From positions 109,260 through 160,720 of the forward strand of contig NW_003150758.1 in assembly GCF_000003605.2 (NCBI RefSeq): DNA of 51,461 nt, given 5' to 3'. A model generated the notes under the pieces. It was not told where the DNA came from, searched no databases, and was given only the letters and a program-made list of their open reading frames with translations. Source of the DNA: Saccoglossus kowalevskii (taxonomy: Eukaryota; Hemichordata; Enteropneusta; Harrimaniidae). Of this stretch, positions 23,506-34,863 are shown one piece after another; the first letter of the stretch is position 1, and each line of letters begins with the position of its first letter. The position numbers were made by a program, and so were the translations under genes.

Positions 23506-26500
23506 ATCAAATTTTTTTTAAAGAAGACACTCTAAGGACGTTAAAGCTATTTTTGACTGTTTTGACATGATTTACATAAATTATTAGAATAATTACCATC
23601 ATTTTAGAAACTTGATTTTTCTTAGAAGTTCTCCCCTCAATTCATTGCATATATGTGCAGTAACATGGTCAGTAGTGCAAAATTTGAAGTTTTTTTTCCC
23701 ACAATGCATTTCATATGTTCAGTCACATGCTCAGTAAGGCAAAATTTGAATTCAGCTCAACGTGTCTTAATCGTGAATAGTCATTTCCTCTACACATTAA
23801 AGTAAATTTATTATTAAAAAAATCAATAGTAGATAATGACTATAAATCAGTCATGCAGATCGAGCTGATTGAGTAGCGATCGAAGCAGTGATGTAGTCAT
23901 TACATAATTCATATGTAGAATAGTTTTTTGCATTTGACTTAAGGAAATTAAAGTCACAGAAAAGTTAATAATATGTACCAAGGGGTATATGGATAATTAT
24001 TCCTACAGAATACCAAGTGTCTCACTTTTTGAACAAATTTATTGTAATTTGCATTTTTAGCAAAAGGCATGTAAGAAAAGCAAGCTCTTGATGTACATAT
24101 TCTGACACAATCAAAAATAATATTTCTACTCAAAAATTCAAACATTTGAATAATTATGAGATTACCATCTGATATCACTTGTTTGTGAAGCCGGTTGATA
24201 CGAGTGATGTCATTGGCTAGTATTTCATCTATGAACCAAAGGTGAGAATATTAACCAGCTCTATCATATACCGATAAGTATCTGCAGATACTCTTTTTAT
24301 GACCAATTTCAAGTGTCAAAAAGACAGAGAAATCATAATTTGACAAAACCATTCTTACAAATCATGTGTTATTTTATGCTAATTAGGCATGACATCTACA
24401 TGTGTCAGTATAGACATGCTTTTGCAGTTGAGGATATAGCAATGATTTTTGAAATTGGCAGAAATATTAAAATATTACTGTTCTTAGTGATATTTTATCA
24501 AAATAATTTTCAGTCAATATTGTGAGTTAATTTATTGTCATTACAACATGTGAGTAATTTCTTGTTATTCCAGTCTTGTATATATCACAACGATAAAAAT
24601 GGTACTATTTGTTTTTCTCGTACTGTTCGAGCACACACAGACTGATAATGTGTGAAATCAATTAGTGATATTCAAATCACGCTAAACGTCACTACTTTGA
24701 ATGACATGAATCATGGTCATGTGATAACCTCATAATAGTTAAACAATTTCTGTTCTCGTCGTCAACAAGTCTTGTCTTCTGAATAACTCTGTATTTGATT
24801 CAAACAAATTTCTCTAGTTCAGCTTTTGATGTGTCTTGCTTGTTTATGTTTTTTTTTTATATTTATAAGTTTTTATTGGTAATCATTCATAATACATACA
24901 GTAAGCAGAATACACTGTGTACATATATAGACTAATATACAAGTGCATTCAAGACATAACAATTTGATGGATTTTAATCCACTTATTACAGTGTTTCAAT
25001 TTTGCCCTTGTTCACAGCAATGTTGTATTCAAGATGATAGTTATACTTGACTTGGTTCAGTAAAGTTGGAAAGAGGGGTTTTAAGGTTTCTCATTTTCAT
25101 AAGATAAATGTGTCTTTTAGCCAGAAGCAGTAAGTGGTTGTGCAACCTAGACAAAGTCGCTTCCCCAAATAAAATTTCACTTAGATTTAGCACTTCCCTG
25201 GATTACTAATGCATCTATGAAACAATGGAGGAAGTGTCATGCTTGTTTATTTTTCAAGCTATGTCTGATAATGTGGCTTGAAATTTATCATTCGTGTATT
25301 ACACACCTCATGGAATGGATTCAGCATTGGAACCAAGTTTCTGTATGATATATAATACTCACACAAAAGGAGTATTAGATGACACCTTATCCAATATTTG
25401 TTGTACACCAACGTAAACTGTCCTTATACATGCCTTTCATGCCAATAAAAGTTTAACAGGAAATAAGAAAGTTGACCATTCAACTATTTCATGTATTCTT
25501 TAAAAGTTGAATGATTAGTCATTTACCTTGACATTCATCCATTAAGTTTAATTACCATTCTGTCTGCAAATCTATTATATTGAATAACTGTGTAGGAATT
25601 TAATCTTTTATAGCATTTGAAAATATTAAATATTTTAAGTGATAATGTATTCAAAATAACAGGGCAAGGTTATGATAGTTGTGCTATGTTTTTTTTTTTT
25701 TGGTCTTGTTGGTGTTCAAACAGGTTTTGTGCCAACTGGATATGTTGCTCATGCTGTTATTTGCAGAATGAGACTGTTGCAATAGAATTTTCCTGCATTT
25801 TACAGTTTTTTATTTTTTTATTAAAATGTCCTCACTGTTGAATTTTGTAAAAAAAAAACCCAAAAATTCTTGATTTTCGTATCATGAACTTCACCTCTTT
25901 GAATTTGCATAATTAATCCCACCAAAACTTGTTACATATTTTTCTGTAAATTCTTTGTCATTTTTGGACAAAATGGACATTCATTACAGGTGATAATCAA
26001 AATTTTATTGATTTATTAAACTTTCTTCAAAGTGATAAAGTTGACTTAGGCATTAATAAATATCCTTGCATGAGTTCTCACTGAAAATATCCACTGACCA
26101 AAGTAATTTTACATGGCCTACCTGTTCTACTTTATTAACTTTTGTATATACTTTGCAGACAAATCCCGTAATGTGCGCACAATTTTACTCTGATATTGCT
26201 TGAGCAATCATCCTTTAAAGGGATCCACTTTGATAAGTTACAAGTAGAAATGATAAATTTTTGATTGATTCACAAATGACAAAGGTTTCCATGCTGAAGA
26301 TTAATTATCTCAAAAGGGAGTTATAGAAGCATTTTAGTGTGCTAGTCTGAGTCGTGCTAGCGGCATGTAGACAGATTGTAATTTCTGAGTATACAGTAAA
26401 CAAAATTACATGTGCCAGACCATTAGATTTTACCGTGAAATCACAAGATGAGATACTCTTACTGAGATGTAATGAAGCATGTCCTTGAGTTGGTGTATTA

Positions 26501-27470
26501 ATTGACTTGAATGTTTAGAATCTTCCATGCGTATATTTGATTGCAGTCATATTAAAATTGGATGTTCATTTTAATTTTAATTTTAATGTTAGTCTGGGGG
26601 AAAAAAAATTAACAAATATTTTATTCATTGCTTTTCAATTAAATTTGTTATAGCAGGATTGGACCCTGACCCTATTATGTGATAAAATATTTTCGTATTA
26701 TAGATTTTTACTTGACGTAAATGTTAACTGGTTGAACGCCAAAGGCAACTAACCTAGAAAATAAACCCGAACAGTTGTTTCCATATTTTCCTGAAAAAAA
26801 AGTGATCATGACTTTTAATCAGTCTGAAATTATGTATACTTGGTTCATATTTAACAAAGAAATTCTAGAAAAATACATAAAAATGTGCAAAAAATTTCGG
26901 CGGGAAAATTTATGACGTTATTTCCTGTGTTGTACCTTAATTAGAATCTCAAGTTATAAGCCTAAATCTTACAGCAAATGTACGGATTAAAATCAAAATG
27001 CAAAACAAACTGCGGATTAATAGTGTAAATAATTTACAATCATTATGGTTTCCCATGGTTCACTGGTGCAATATCCCGGGGACTGACTGCTTCCTCTTTA
27101 TATTCCAGTCTGTCACTAAAGTATTTCTATTCAAAGGAAGTTATGTGTATAATTTTAAAAAGCCTGTCATGGTGATATCATATGTGTAATTTGAGAAGCA
27201 TTGATTTACAACTTAATATTACCATGGTAACAAATATAGTTGTGAAATTAGATCAAGTAATGCTTATGCTGTCTACATGCATACATTTGTACGTGGTGGG
27301 ACAATGATAGATATATATGAGATGACCCACTCTGCTTTTTATAATGCTACCAAGATGAGAGAATTAACAGAAATTAATGGGCTCAGTCATGCTCATTCAT
27401 ATGTATGTTGTCTTTTAGAATAATTGAATAAACAAGAGGTGCATAACACAAAGTACCAGATTGAAAAAAA
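23506..27470. other. Intergenic, no gene seen
   Basis: About 4 kb of AT-rich sequence. At 23641-23750 an imperfect direct repeat of about 45 bases occurs twice (TGCAT...TATG...CAGTAACATGGTCAGTAGTG and CAGTCACATGCTCAGTAAGG, each followed by CAAAATTTGAA); a third relative lies near 34290. The ORFs of 60-75 codons in this stretch show no recognisable family. Confidence 0.45.
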
Positions 27471-28036
27471 TGACTCTGTCTAGACCGAAATTAAATTGAC
27501 TCTGTCTAGACCGAAATTAAATTGACTCTGTCTAGACTGATTTTAAATTGACTCTGTCTAGACTAATATTAAATTGACTCTGTCTAGACTAATATTAAAT
27601 TGACTCTGTCTAGACTAATATTAAATTGACTCTGTCTAGACTAATATTAAATTGACTCTGTCTAGACCGAAATTAAATAGACTCTGTCTAGACTAAAATT
27701 AAATAGACTCTGTCTAGACTAAAATTAAATTGACTCTGTCTAGACTAAAATTAAATTGACCCTGTCTAGACCGAAATTAAATTGACTCTGTCTAGACTAA
27801 AATTAAATTGACTCTGTCAAGACCAAAATTAAATTGACTCTGTCTAGAGTGAAATTAAATCGTCTCTGTCTAGACTGAAATTATATTGACTCTGTCTAGA
27901 TCTAAATTAAATTGACTCTGTCTAGACCGAAATTATATTGACTCTGTCTAGATCTAAATTAAATTGACTCTGTCTAGACTAATATTAAATTGACTCTGTC
28001 TAGACTAATATTAAATTGACTCTGTCTAGACCAAAA
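27471..28036. repeat. 26-bp minisatellite, about 22 copies
   Basis: The unit is TTGACTCTGTCTAGACTAAT plus ATTAAA. Nearly every copy has the 8-base palindrome GTCTAGAC or a one-base variant. Variation is mostly in the bases after the palindrome (CTAATATT, CCGAAATT, CTAAAATT, TCTAAATT), and adjacent copies tend to share a variant, suggesting local expansion. At 26 bp it does not keep a reading frame, and no ORF runs through. Confidence 0.95.
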
Positions 28037-29194
28037 ATAAAAATTGTGCATAGTGCTCCTAAGATATTTGTATTTTAGTTGTGCATAATTACAAAATTAC
28101 ATTTTTAGGTAATTTTCAACTCTAATAGTGAAAGTGTACTAGTGGTTTCTTGTTATTTAAACATAATATATAACTTCTGGGATGTGAAAAAAAACAACAT
28201 TAAATATTATTGATTCAATTTTGATCTTCATTAAGGTTCCATCACATGGCAGCTTTGGGCGAGTTGATTTACCAAACATGCCATTTCAATGATCGTGGTG
28301 TACGTATCATTATATTATATACCCTAGCACAATTGGTGAAAAACAAAGAATTCTTTTAGACATGACATGTATGCATTCAGCAAGTCATCTGAGAGTAAAA
28401 TGATGGGCATGTAGATTACCTTTGGATGAGTTGATTGTCTCTCACGAGACCCTTCAGATAAGAATATAATATATTCTCTAAAGGAATGCCAGTTCCAATT
28501 AATGAACACTTTATTCTGCTTTCAAAAATTACGTATTAATAAAGATATTATAAAAAATAATCAATTGAATAAAACAAAAAATTTGATGACTACTCCGCAT
28601 AAACAATAAACTTGAAAATGTTTTGCAATTCTATTCACATATCCCAGTTTCCCAGTTTATCTCTAGTAGGTATGCAGTTGCTAAGCAACACCATCCCCCA
28701 GCAATGAGAGCAACAGTACCTATAAGGAATAATTCATGATCCAATGAATTCTACATATAAAACGTGCAATATTGATTCTTTGAACTAGGAACTCAAATTT
28801 GTTCCGTTAAGTTACATACTTGACCGAAACAGACGAGAGTCATGAATTCAATGCAAATCTCCGAGTAGTATATTTGATTAAGTATTGTGTGGTTACAAAT
28901 GTCTTTTTTATCTGTAGTACATTTAATCTGTGACGCACACCGAGTTCCTGATTTATATCAAAGTGGATATTCACAAGAAATCCATGATCTGACAACCATC
29001 AAATGAGTCCTACAGATTCAGTCGTAAAATCTATCAATGCTGAAGATCAAAAGTCAAAGGTTATTTAAGGTCACTAGAAAGAGACTGAAGGAAATTATAA
29101 TTCAGCGGATTGGTAGCTGAGAATGCTGTAGTGGGTGACACCACTTACTTACTCATAGCAGCTGTTACAGGTATATGATGATTTATTTATTGTT
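28037..29194. other. Intergenic, no gene seen
   Basis: No coding, RNA or repeat structure recognised. Confidence 0.5.
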
Positions 29195-29996
29195 AGTCCC
29201 CGTTCGGACGAAGTCCGAAAACGGGGACTTATAATTCGGTCTCCGTCCGTGCGCGCGTCTGTGCGTCCGTGCGTCCGTCCGGAGTCATATCTCAGAATCC
29301 CTTGGACCGATTCCCTTCATTCTTTGCATGTGCCTAGTACTTTATGTGGGACATATGCACATGCAGTGGTTTAGCTATTCGATTCAAAATGGCCGACTGG
29401 CAGCCATCTTATTTTTTGAAAATGTTGTATTTTGGACATGCTTTGTCAGTTGTCATTCAAACTTGGTACATAGATTATACATGTTAGGATACATGTCCAT
29501 GACGATTTATTTCGCAATTGGATCAAAGATGGTCGACTGGCAGGCATCTTGTTTTTGTTTTTTTATGCGGTATCTTGAACGTGCTCTGTCAGTTTTCATT
29601 CAAATTTGGCACATACATGTACTTTATACATGTTAGGATGCATGTCCATGACAATTTGTTTCAAAATCTGGTCAAGGATGGCCGATTGACAGCCATCTGA
29701 CTTTTTGACCTTACTATTATATTTCCACAATTTATGTACTATTTTCATTCATATTTGGCACATACATCATTACATATCAGTGTGTTTCATAATCAGATCA
29801 AAGATGGCCGAATAACGGCTGTTTTTATTTTGGCCATATTACTATGACACGAAACGCGTGTTTTGATGTAAATAAACAATCTGTTGTACACACCACTTGG
29901 AACTCAAGTTTCAAGGACACGCTCGCGACAACCCCTGCTTTAATATGACGAGCACAAAGAGAACTTAACGGGGACTGTCATTCTCAATGACTTGTT
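29195..29996 (+). mobile_element. Hairpin-ended variable-core element, family B (802 bp)
   Basis: The 5' end is a strong hairpin, AGTCCCCGTT...AACGGGGACT (29195-29229), followed by a CGTCCGTGCGCGCGTC-type run. About four core units of near 145 bp follow, each with TTCATTCAAATTTGGCACAT-like wording and AAGATGGCCGACTGGCAGCC-like wording. The 3' end is AACGGGGACT (29967-29976), hairpin GTCATT-CTC-AATGAC (29977-29991) and TTGTTT. The layout is that of family A with different sequence. A shrunken TTAA-family MITE copy seems to lie inside, at about 29843-29955. Non-coding. Confidence 0.75.
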
Positions 29997-30055
29997 TTTC
30001 TTGAAATTATTTCGCAATATCAATAACAAATTTTAGCCAGTGCATCACCTGCATT

Positions 30056-30150
30056 GACTGTGGTCAATCAATGTGCAGTATGTGTGTTCGAATTTTATGT
30101 AAACAAACGATGTGTTTTACATCTAATCATATGCCACTAGGGGATCCCAT
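30056..30150. mobile_element. Fragment of the TTAA-ended MITE family
   Basis: TGTTCGAATTTTATGTAAAC, AAACGATGTGTTTTACAT and GATCCCATATAAAAC follow the left arm of the copies at 2638 and 21365. The right arm is missing. Confidence 0.5.
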
Positions 30151-30429
30151 ATAAAACTTGATGCATCAAGATAGCAACTGCCTTTCAATATGCTTTTATC
30201 ATTGCTTGCTGCATGATGGTGTTTTTTTCTCATTCATTTCTACTATTCGTTAAGGTTAGACAATGTATGGGAGTCGGGTATTTGTCATAACGCGATTAAT
30301 GTTTATTTCAAACTACAATAAATTACCTTTCAAGTCTGAGATGGACAGCTGGTTATGCTGAAAAATTCTGTAATTTGTGAGGTACATTAATTTTGTATGA
30401 TGATCAATGGACTGAAAATTTATCATTTG
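30151..30429. other. Intergenic, no gene seen
   Basis: No recognisable structure before the 32/33-bp array begins. Confidence 0.5.
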
Positions 30430-31735
30430 CACAGGTTCAGTTTAGCGAGTGTCTGGGTTGCACAGGTTTGGCTTAGATGGGTGTCTGGGTTGCACAGGTG
30501 GGTGTCTGGGTAGCACAGGTTCAGTTTAAATGGGTATCTGGGTTGCACCGGGTTCAGTTTAGATGGGTGTCTGGGTTGCAGAGGTTTGGTTCAGATGGGT
30601 GTCTGGGTTGCACAGGTTCAGTTTAAATGGGTGTTTGGGCTGCACAGGTTCAGTTTAGATGGGTGTCTGGGTTGCACAGGTTCAGTTTAGATGGGTGTCT
30701 GGGTTGCACAGGTTCAGTTTAGATGGGAGTCTGGGTTGCACAGGTTCAGTTTAGATGGGAGTCTGGATTGCATCAGGTTCAGTTGAGATGGGAGTCTAGG
30801 TTGTACCAGTTTCAGTTTAGTTGGGAGTCTGGGTTGCACCAGGTTCAGTTTAGATGGGAGTCTGGGTTGAATCAGGTTCAGTTTAAATGGGAGTCTGGGT
30901 TGCATCAGATTCAGTTTAGATGGGAGTCTGGGTTGTACCAGTTTCAGTTTAGTTGGGTGTCTGGGTTGCACCAGATTCAGTTTAGATAAATGTCTGGGTT
31001 GCTTCAGGTTCAGTTTAGATGAGAGTCTGGGTTGCTTCAGGTTCAGTTTAGTTGGGTGTCTGGGTTGCACCAGGTTCAGTTTAGATGGGTGTCTGGATTG
31101 CATCAGGTTCAGTTTAAATGGGTGTTTGGGCTGCACAGGTTCAGTTTAGATGGGTGTCTGGGTTGCACAGGTTCAGTTTAGATGGGTGTCTGGGTTGCAC
31201 AGGTTCAGTTTAGATGGGAGTCTGGGTTGCACAGGTTCAGTTTAGATAGGAGTCTGGATTGCATCAGGTTCAGTTGAGATGGGAGTCTAGGTTGTACCAG
31301 TTTCAGTTTAGTTGGGAGTCTGGGTTGCACCAGTTTCAGTTTAGTTGGGTGTCTGGGTTGCACCAGGTTCAGTTTAGTTGGGTGTCTGGGTTGCACCAGG
31401 TTCAGTTTAGATGGGAGTCTTGGTTGCATTAGGTTCAATTTAGATGAGAGTCTGGGTCGCACAGGTTCAGTTTAGATGGGTGTCTGGGTTGCACATGCAG
31501 GTTCAGTTTAGATGGATGTCTGGGTTGCACCAGGTTCAGTCTACATGGGTGTCTGGGTTGCACCATGCAGGTTTCCTGGGTAGCATGTTGGTTTAGACAT
31601 GCTGCTGGGTAACTTTTTTTAGACAGATTTCTAGGTCACAGGGATTAGTTTAAACAGGCATCTGGGCAACATAAGGTTACGTCTAAATTTGTTCACTTGA
31701 GACAGGTGTCTAAGGTTGCACAGGATTCAATTTTA
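30430..31735. repeat. 32/33-bp minisatellite with 491-bp higher-order period
   Basis: About 35 clear units contain GTCTGGGTTGCACAGGTTCA and GTTTAGATGG; the CACCAGG version is one base longer. Diagnostic variants recur at a fixed distance: GTGTTTGGGC at 30631 and 31122, and GGAGTCTAGG at 30791 and 31282, both 491 bases apart, so a block of about 15 units was duplicated as a whole. From about 31575 to 31735 the units decay (CTGGGTAGCATGTTGG, CTAGGTCACAGGG, CTGGGCAACATAAGG, CTAAGGTTGCACAGG), showing an old array edge. Mixed unit length means no continuous coding frame. Confidence 0.93.
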
Positions 31736-32204
31736 ATAATAGACATGTTATTGTTACATGGGTAACATTTTGCAGACTGTTGTTGAATGGTAAAATATAT
31801 TATGTTTACATTTTTTTGTCGTCAACAAATGTGATCTTATGGCCTACCCTACCCTATCACACAGCATGTAAATAATGCAATGTGGATGACACTATATCAA
31901 ATACAGTAAAAACAAACATGACATTCAGTATAACTGTGCAAAATCAGAATTTGACAACATGTACATTTCCGATGTGTGAATTCTATGATTTCTGATCAAG
32001 AAGATTTTTAGACTTTGGAGTATTCCTAGTATTCTAGACTATAGTATTACATAAAGGTTTTTAATCGCTATGGCAACCAAAATGGCTGCATACTGGAGGG
32101 CTGTATGATTATATTCTTTTATTTGAACTATGCTTGCATAAATAATGATATAAACAACATTTGGCAATTATTTCCTTTAACATTTTAAATTCCAATGACT
32201 TTTT
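31736..32204. other. Intergenic, no gene seen
   Basis: No recognisable structure. Confidence 0.5.
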
Positions 32205-33163
32205 AGCTCCGCTGTCGACTTTGTCGAGAGGAGCTTATCATATGAGTGATTGTTCGTCGTCGTCCGTCGTCGGTGACCTTCGTCGTCCATGTCAATGTTT
32301 TACATTTTCAACTTCTTCTTGAAAACTACAAGCCTGAATGCTTTGATACTTGGTGTATTTTCGACTTCTTGTTAAAAACATATATAGGTACTACATGTGG
32401 ACCTCTCTCAAATTTGGTCATTTCGTGATGATATCTTCAATTTTCAAATTTTGATGAATATTTTTGTAATTTTTGGTAAAAAGTGATATTTTGGACTTCT
32501 TGTTAAAAAATTCAAGGCCAATTGCTTTGATATTACATATATAGGTACTACATGTGGACTTCTCTCAAATTTGTTCATTTTGTAATGATATCTTTAATTC
32601 TCTAATTTTGATGAATATTTTTGTCATTTTTGGTAAAAAGTGATATTTTCGACTTCTTGTTAAAAAACGCAAGGCCAATTGCTTTGATATTACATATATA
32701 GGTACTACATGTGGACCTCTCTCAAATTTGTTCATTTTGTGATGATATCTTTAATTCTCCAATTTTGGTGAATATTTTTGTAATTTTTTGTAAATGTGAT
32801 ATTTTCAACTTTATGTTGAAAACCGCAAGTCCGATTGCTTTTATATAACATATATAGGTACTACATGTGGACCTCTGATTTGTTAATTTCATGGTGATAT
32901 CTTCAATTATCTAATTTTGATGATTATTTTTGTAATTTTTAGTGAAAAGTGATATTTTTGAATTCTTGTTGAAAACAGAAAGTTCCATTGCTTTACTATA
33001 CATATTGTTCATTTCTCAATGATATCTTCTTGTTGAGAACAGCAAGTCTGATTGCTTTGATACAATGTACTATACATATTGTTCATTTTCTAATATCTTC
33101 AGTTTTTTAATTGAAATGTGCATTGCTAACAGCAGAGCTATCTCAGCCGAGAGGCTGCTTGTT
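32205..33163 (+). mobile_element. Hairpin-ended variable-core element, family A (longest copy, 959 bp)
   Basis: 5' hairpin AGCTCCGCTGTCGACTTTGT continuing to CGAGAGGAGCTTATCA, then CATATGAGTGATTG and GTCGTCGTCCGTCGTCGG. Core units begin with ACCTCTCTCAAATTTG-type wording at about 32401, 32558, 32715 and 32871, a spacing of 157, 157 and 156 bases; each is preceded by ATATATAGGTACTACATGTG. The 3' end has ACAGCAGAGCT, hairpin CAGCC-GAGA-GGCTG and CTTGTT. The unit-to-unit likeness within this copy is greater than to other copies, which suggests local amplification after or during insertion. Non-coding. Confidence 0.85.
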
Positions 33164-33480
33164 TAAAGTACGACCTGGAGATGTTAATTATAATGGATGT
33201 CGTCCCACAAATTGAGCATTATCGTTAAATGTAAATACGTATGATTTTAATATAACACTTCCATATTAAAACCTTCTCACCATACATCATATACCCTTTC
33301 TTAAAAAAGTATTTTTGTATGAAACACAATATGTTTGTGTGAAATGTGACTCTGAAGATAGAAATCTAAATGATATTCTGAATATGTTATCTGTCTATGT
33401 TTATTAATGTCAAATCCCATGACAGCTATATTAATAATGTAAAAAGCATAACAAAATGAACAGACCAAAGTTATTCAAAT
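33164..33480. other. Intergenic, no gene seen
   Basis: No recognisable structure. Confidence 0.5.
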
Positions 33481-33700
33481 TACTGATTGTCTGTCATCTT
33501 CAGTGACATCTTTTGGCATCAACATTTAACTTTTCAGACTACTTCACTTCAAAACATAAGCTGTATTGCTTTGATACCAACACATTGGATGATTCTGTCT
33601 TAGATTTGTTCATTTCATCATGATAACTTAAATTTTAATGAATAGCTTTGTCAGTTTTAGTAAAAAAATACTATTTCTGACTTTTTCTTTTTTGAAAAAT
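33481..33700 (+). mobile_element. Old, degenerate family A copy
   Basis: TGATTGTCTGTCATCTTC, then TTTTCAGACTACTTCACTTC, TATTGCTTTGATACCA, TTAGATTTGTTCATTTCATC and ATGATAACTTAAATT follow the order of family A blocks with many substitutions. Ends are not preserved. Confidence 0.55.
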
Positions 33701-33919
33701 ATCAGTTATCAGTAATTAATTCTTAATATCATTTGATTCTTGGCTAACCAAAGACCTTAGCAAGTCTGTGAAAAATGTCAAATATTTCATTTTATCTCCA
33801 TTTTTGCATGGGTTTTAGTATTTCATATTATACATACATGTATATAGATATATTCCACAGAGGTGACAGACTAAAAAATGATTTCATATAATATACCAGA
33901 AAATTGGGCCACTGAAAAA

Positions 33920-34060
33920 CAGTGTGACCAATCACAGTAACAGTAAATATGGCGTCACTAATGTGGAAGACTGTTGTGGGTGTTATCCAATCAGCAACCA
34001 GTGTTGCACATACATACAGGGAAATATAAAACCACAAGCTTTAATTTGAATTTAAATCAT
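33920..34060 (+). promoter_or_regulatory. Candidate promoter upstream of the MYORG-like gene
   Basis: Within 105 bases there are two CCAAT boxes (CCAATCA at 33928-33934, CCAATCAGC at 33987-33995), an AAATATGGCG YY1-like site (about 33945-33954) and a TATA box TATAAAA (34025-34031). The order and spacing would place transcription start near 34055, about 1.6 kb before the splice acceptor at 35687. The joining first exon has not been identified, so assignment to this gene is inference. Confidence 0.3.
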
Positions 34061-34525
34061 TCTATATTTTGAAGTATTATCAAGTATTTACCATTATCAA
34101 CATTCATAATTTTGAATAAGGGGAAAGAAGGAAAACAAAGTGGTGATGAGCTGTGATGACATAAGCAAATCTAAATAATTCTTGTGAATAATAATGCTGT
34201 GTAATTTTATAAAACAATTAAATTTATCACAAAACATTTCCAATTACACAATATGGTCTATTAAATACAATGGAAATTTATTTCCCAGAATGCATTTCCA
34301 TATGCTCAGTAGCACAACATGTGATACCTGTTGGGATGTGTTGCAGTTTATTGAGCATACCAGTAATACCTGATTCTGATGATATTCTCTTAATACCCAC
34401 GTGTCTAGGGATAATTTAAATTAATAAGACATTCACAGTAGATAAAACACATTAGTGAGATGTTAATCAAGAAATTGTTTGACTGTCTGATCATAAAATT
34501 AGAAATTTACATATTCCACATACAG
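34061..34525. other. Intergenic or first-exon/intron sequence, unresolved
   Basis: If the promoter candidate is real, a 5' exon should lie here. I could not choose a donor site with confidence. Around 34285 TTTCCCAGAATGCATTTCC resembles the ZNF143/THAP11 (SBS) motif. Confidence 0.3.
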
Positions 34526-34738
34526 TACTGTAGAATACTTTATTTTAGCTGGGATTAATTTTCGCTGAAAAGACTTTTCGGGTGTTTTGTATGCAATTTA
34601 TTTTCACTGATTTTTGACGAGTTGAATGTAAAATATCGGGAAAAAAGGTATATTTGCTGGAATTTATTTTAACTGAATCATTACTTCAGCGAAAATAGCA
34701 AAAATTAGTTGCAAGCGAAATTAAAGTAATTTCCAGTA
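34526..34738. mobile_element. MITE, TACTGTA-type termini, inverse of the 6814 copy
   Basis: TACTGTAGAATACTTTATTT starts the element and its right end (GCGAAATTAAAGTAATTTCC then AGTATA) is the degenerate inverse. Its interior GACTTTTCGGGTGTTTTGTA and TTTTTGACGAGTTGAATGTA is the reverse complement of the interior of 6814-7008, so both are copies of one family in opposite orientation. Confidence 0.75.
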
Positions 34739-34744
34739 TACATA

Positions 34745-34863
34745 TACCATATTTGCCTTATTAGTAGCACATGCACTTAAGTATTTTTTTCCCATTTCAA
34801 TGATTTAGTATATCGCCAATGTGATATTTGTTTTATAGGAACTCAAATAGAGCAAATACAGTA
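34745..34863. mobile_element. MITE, TACCATATTTGC / TACTGTATTTGC termini (119 bp)
   Basis: Left end TACCATATTTGCCTTATTAG; right end in reverse complement TACTGTATTTGCTCTATTTG. It is the shorter companion of 40820-40961, which has the same pair of slightly different ends. It lies only about seven bases after the preceding MITE. Confidence 0.7.

Noticed and set aside
29328-29700. Protein-coding ORFs around 29.3-29.7 kb
   Set aside because: They follow the core units of the family B element and repeat with them; no splice or domain evidence.
30714-31462. ORFs on both strands of the 32/33-bp array
   Set aside because: They exist only where consecutive units are 33 bp, stop at 32-bp units, and show no non-repetitive domain.
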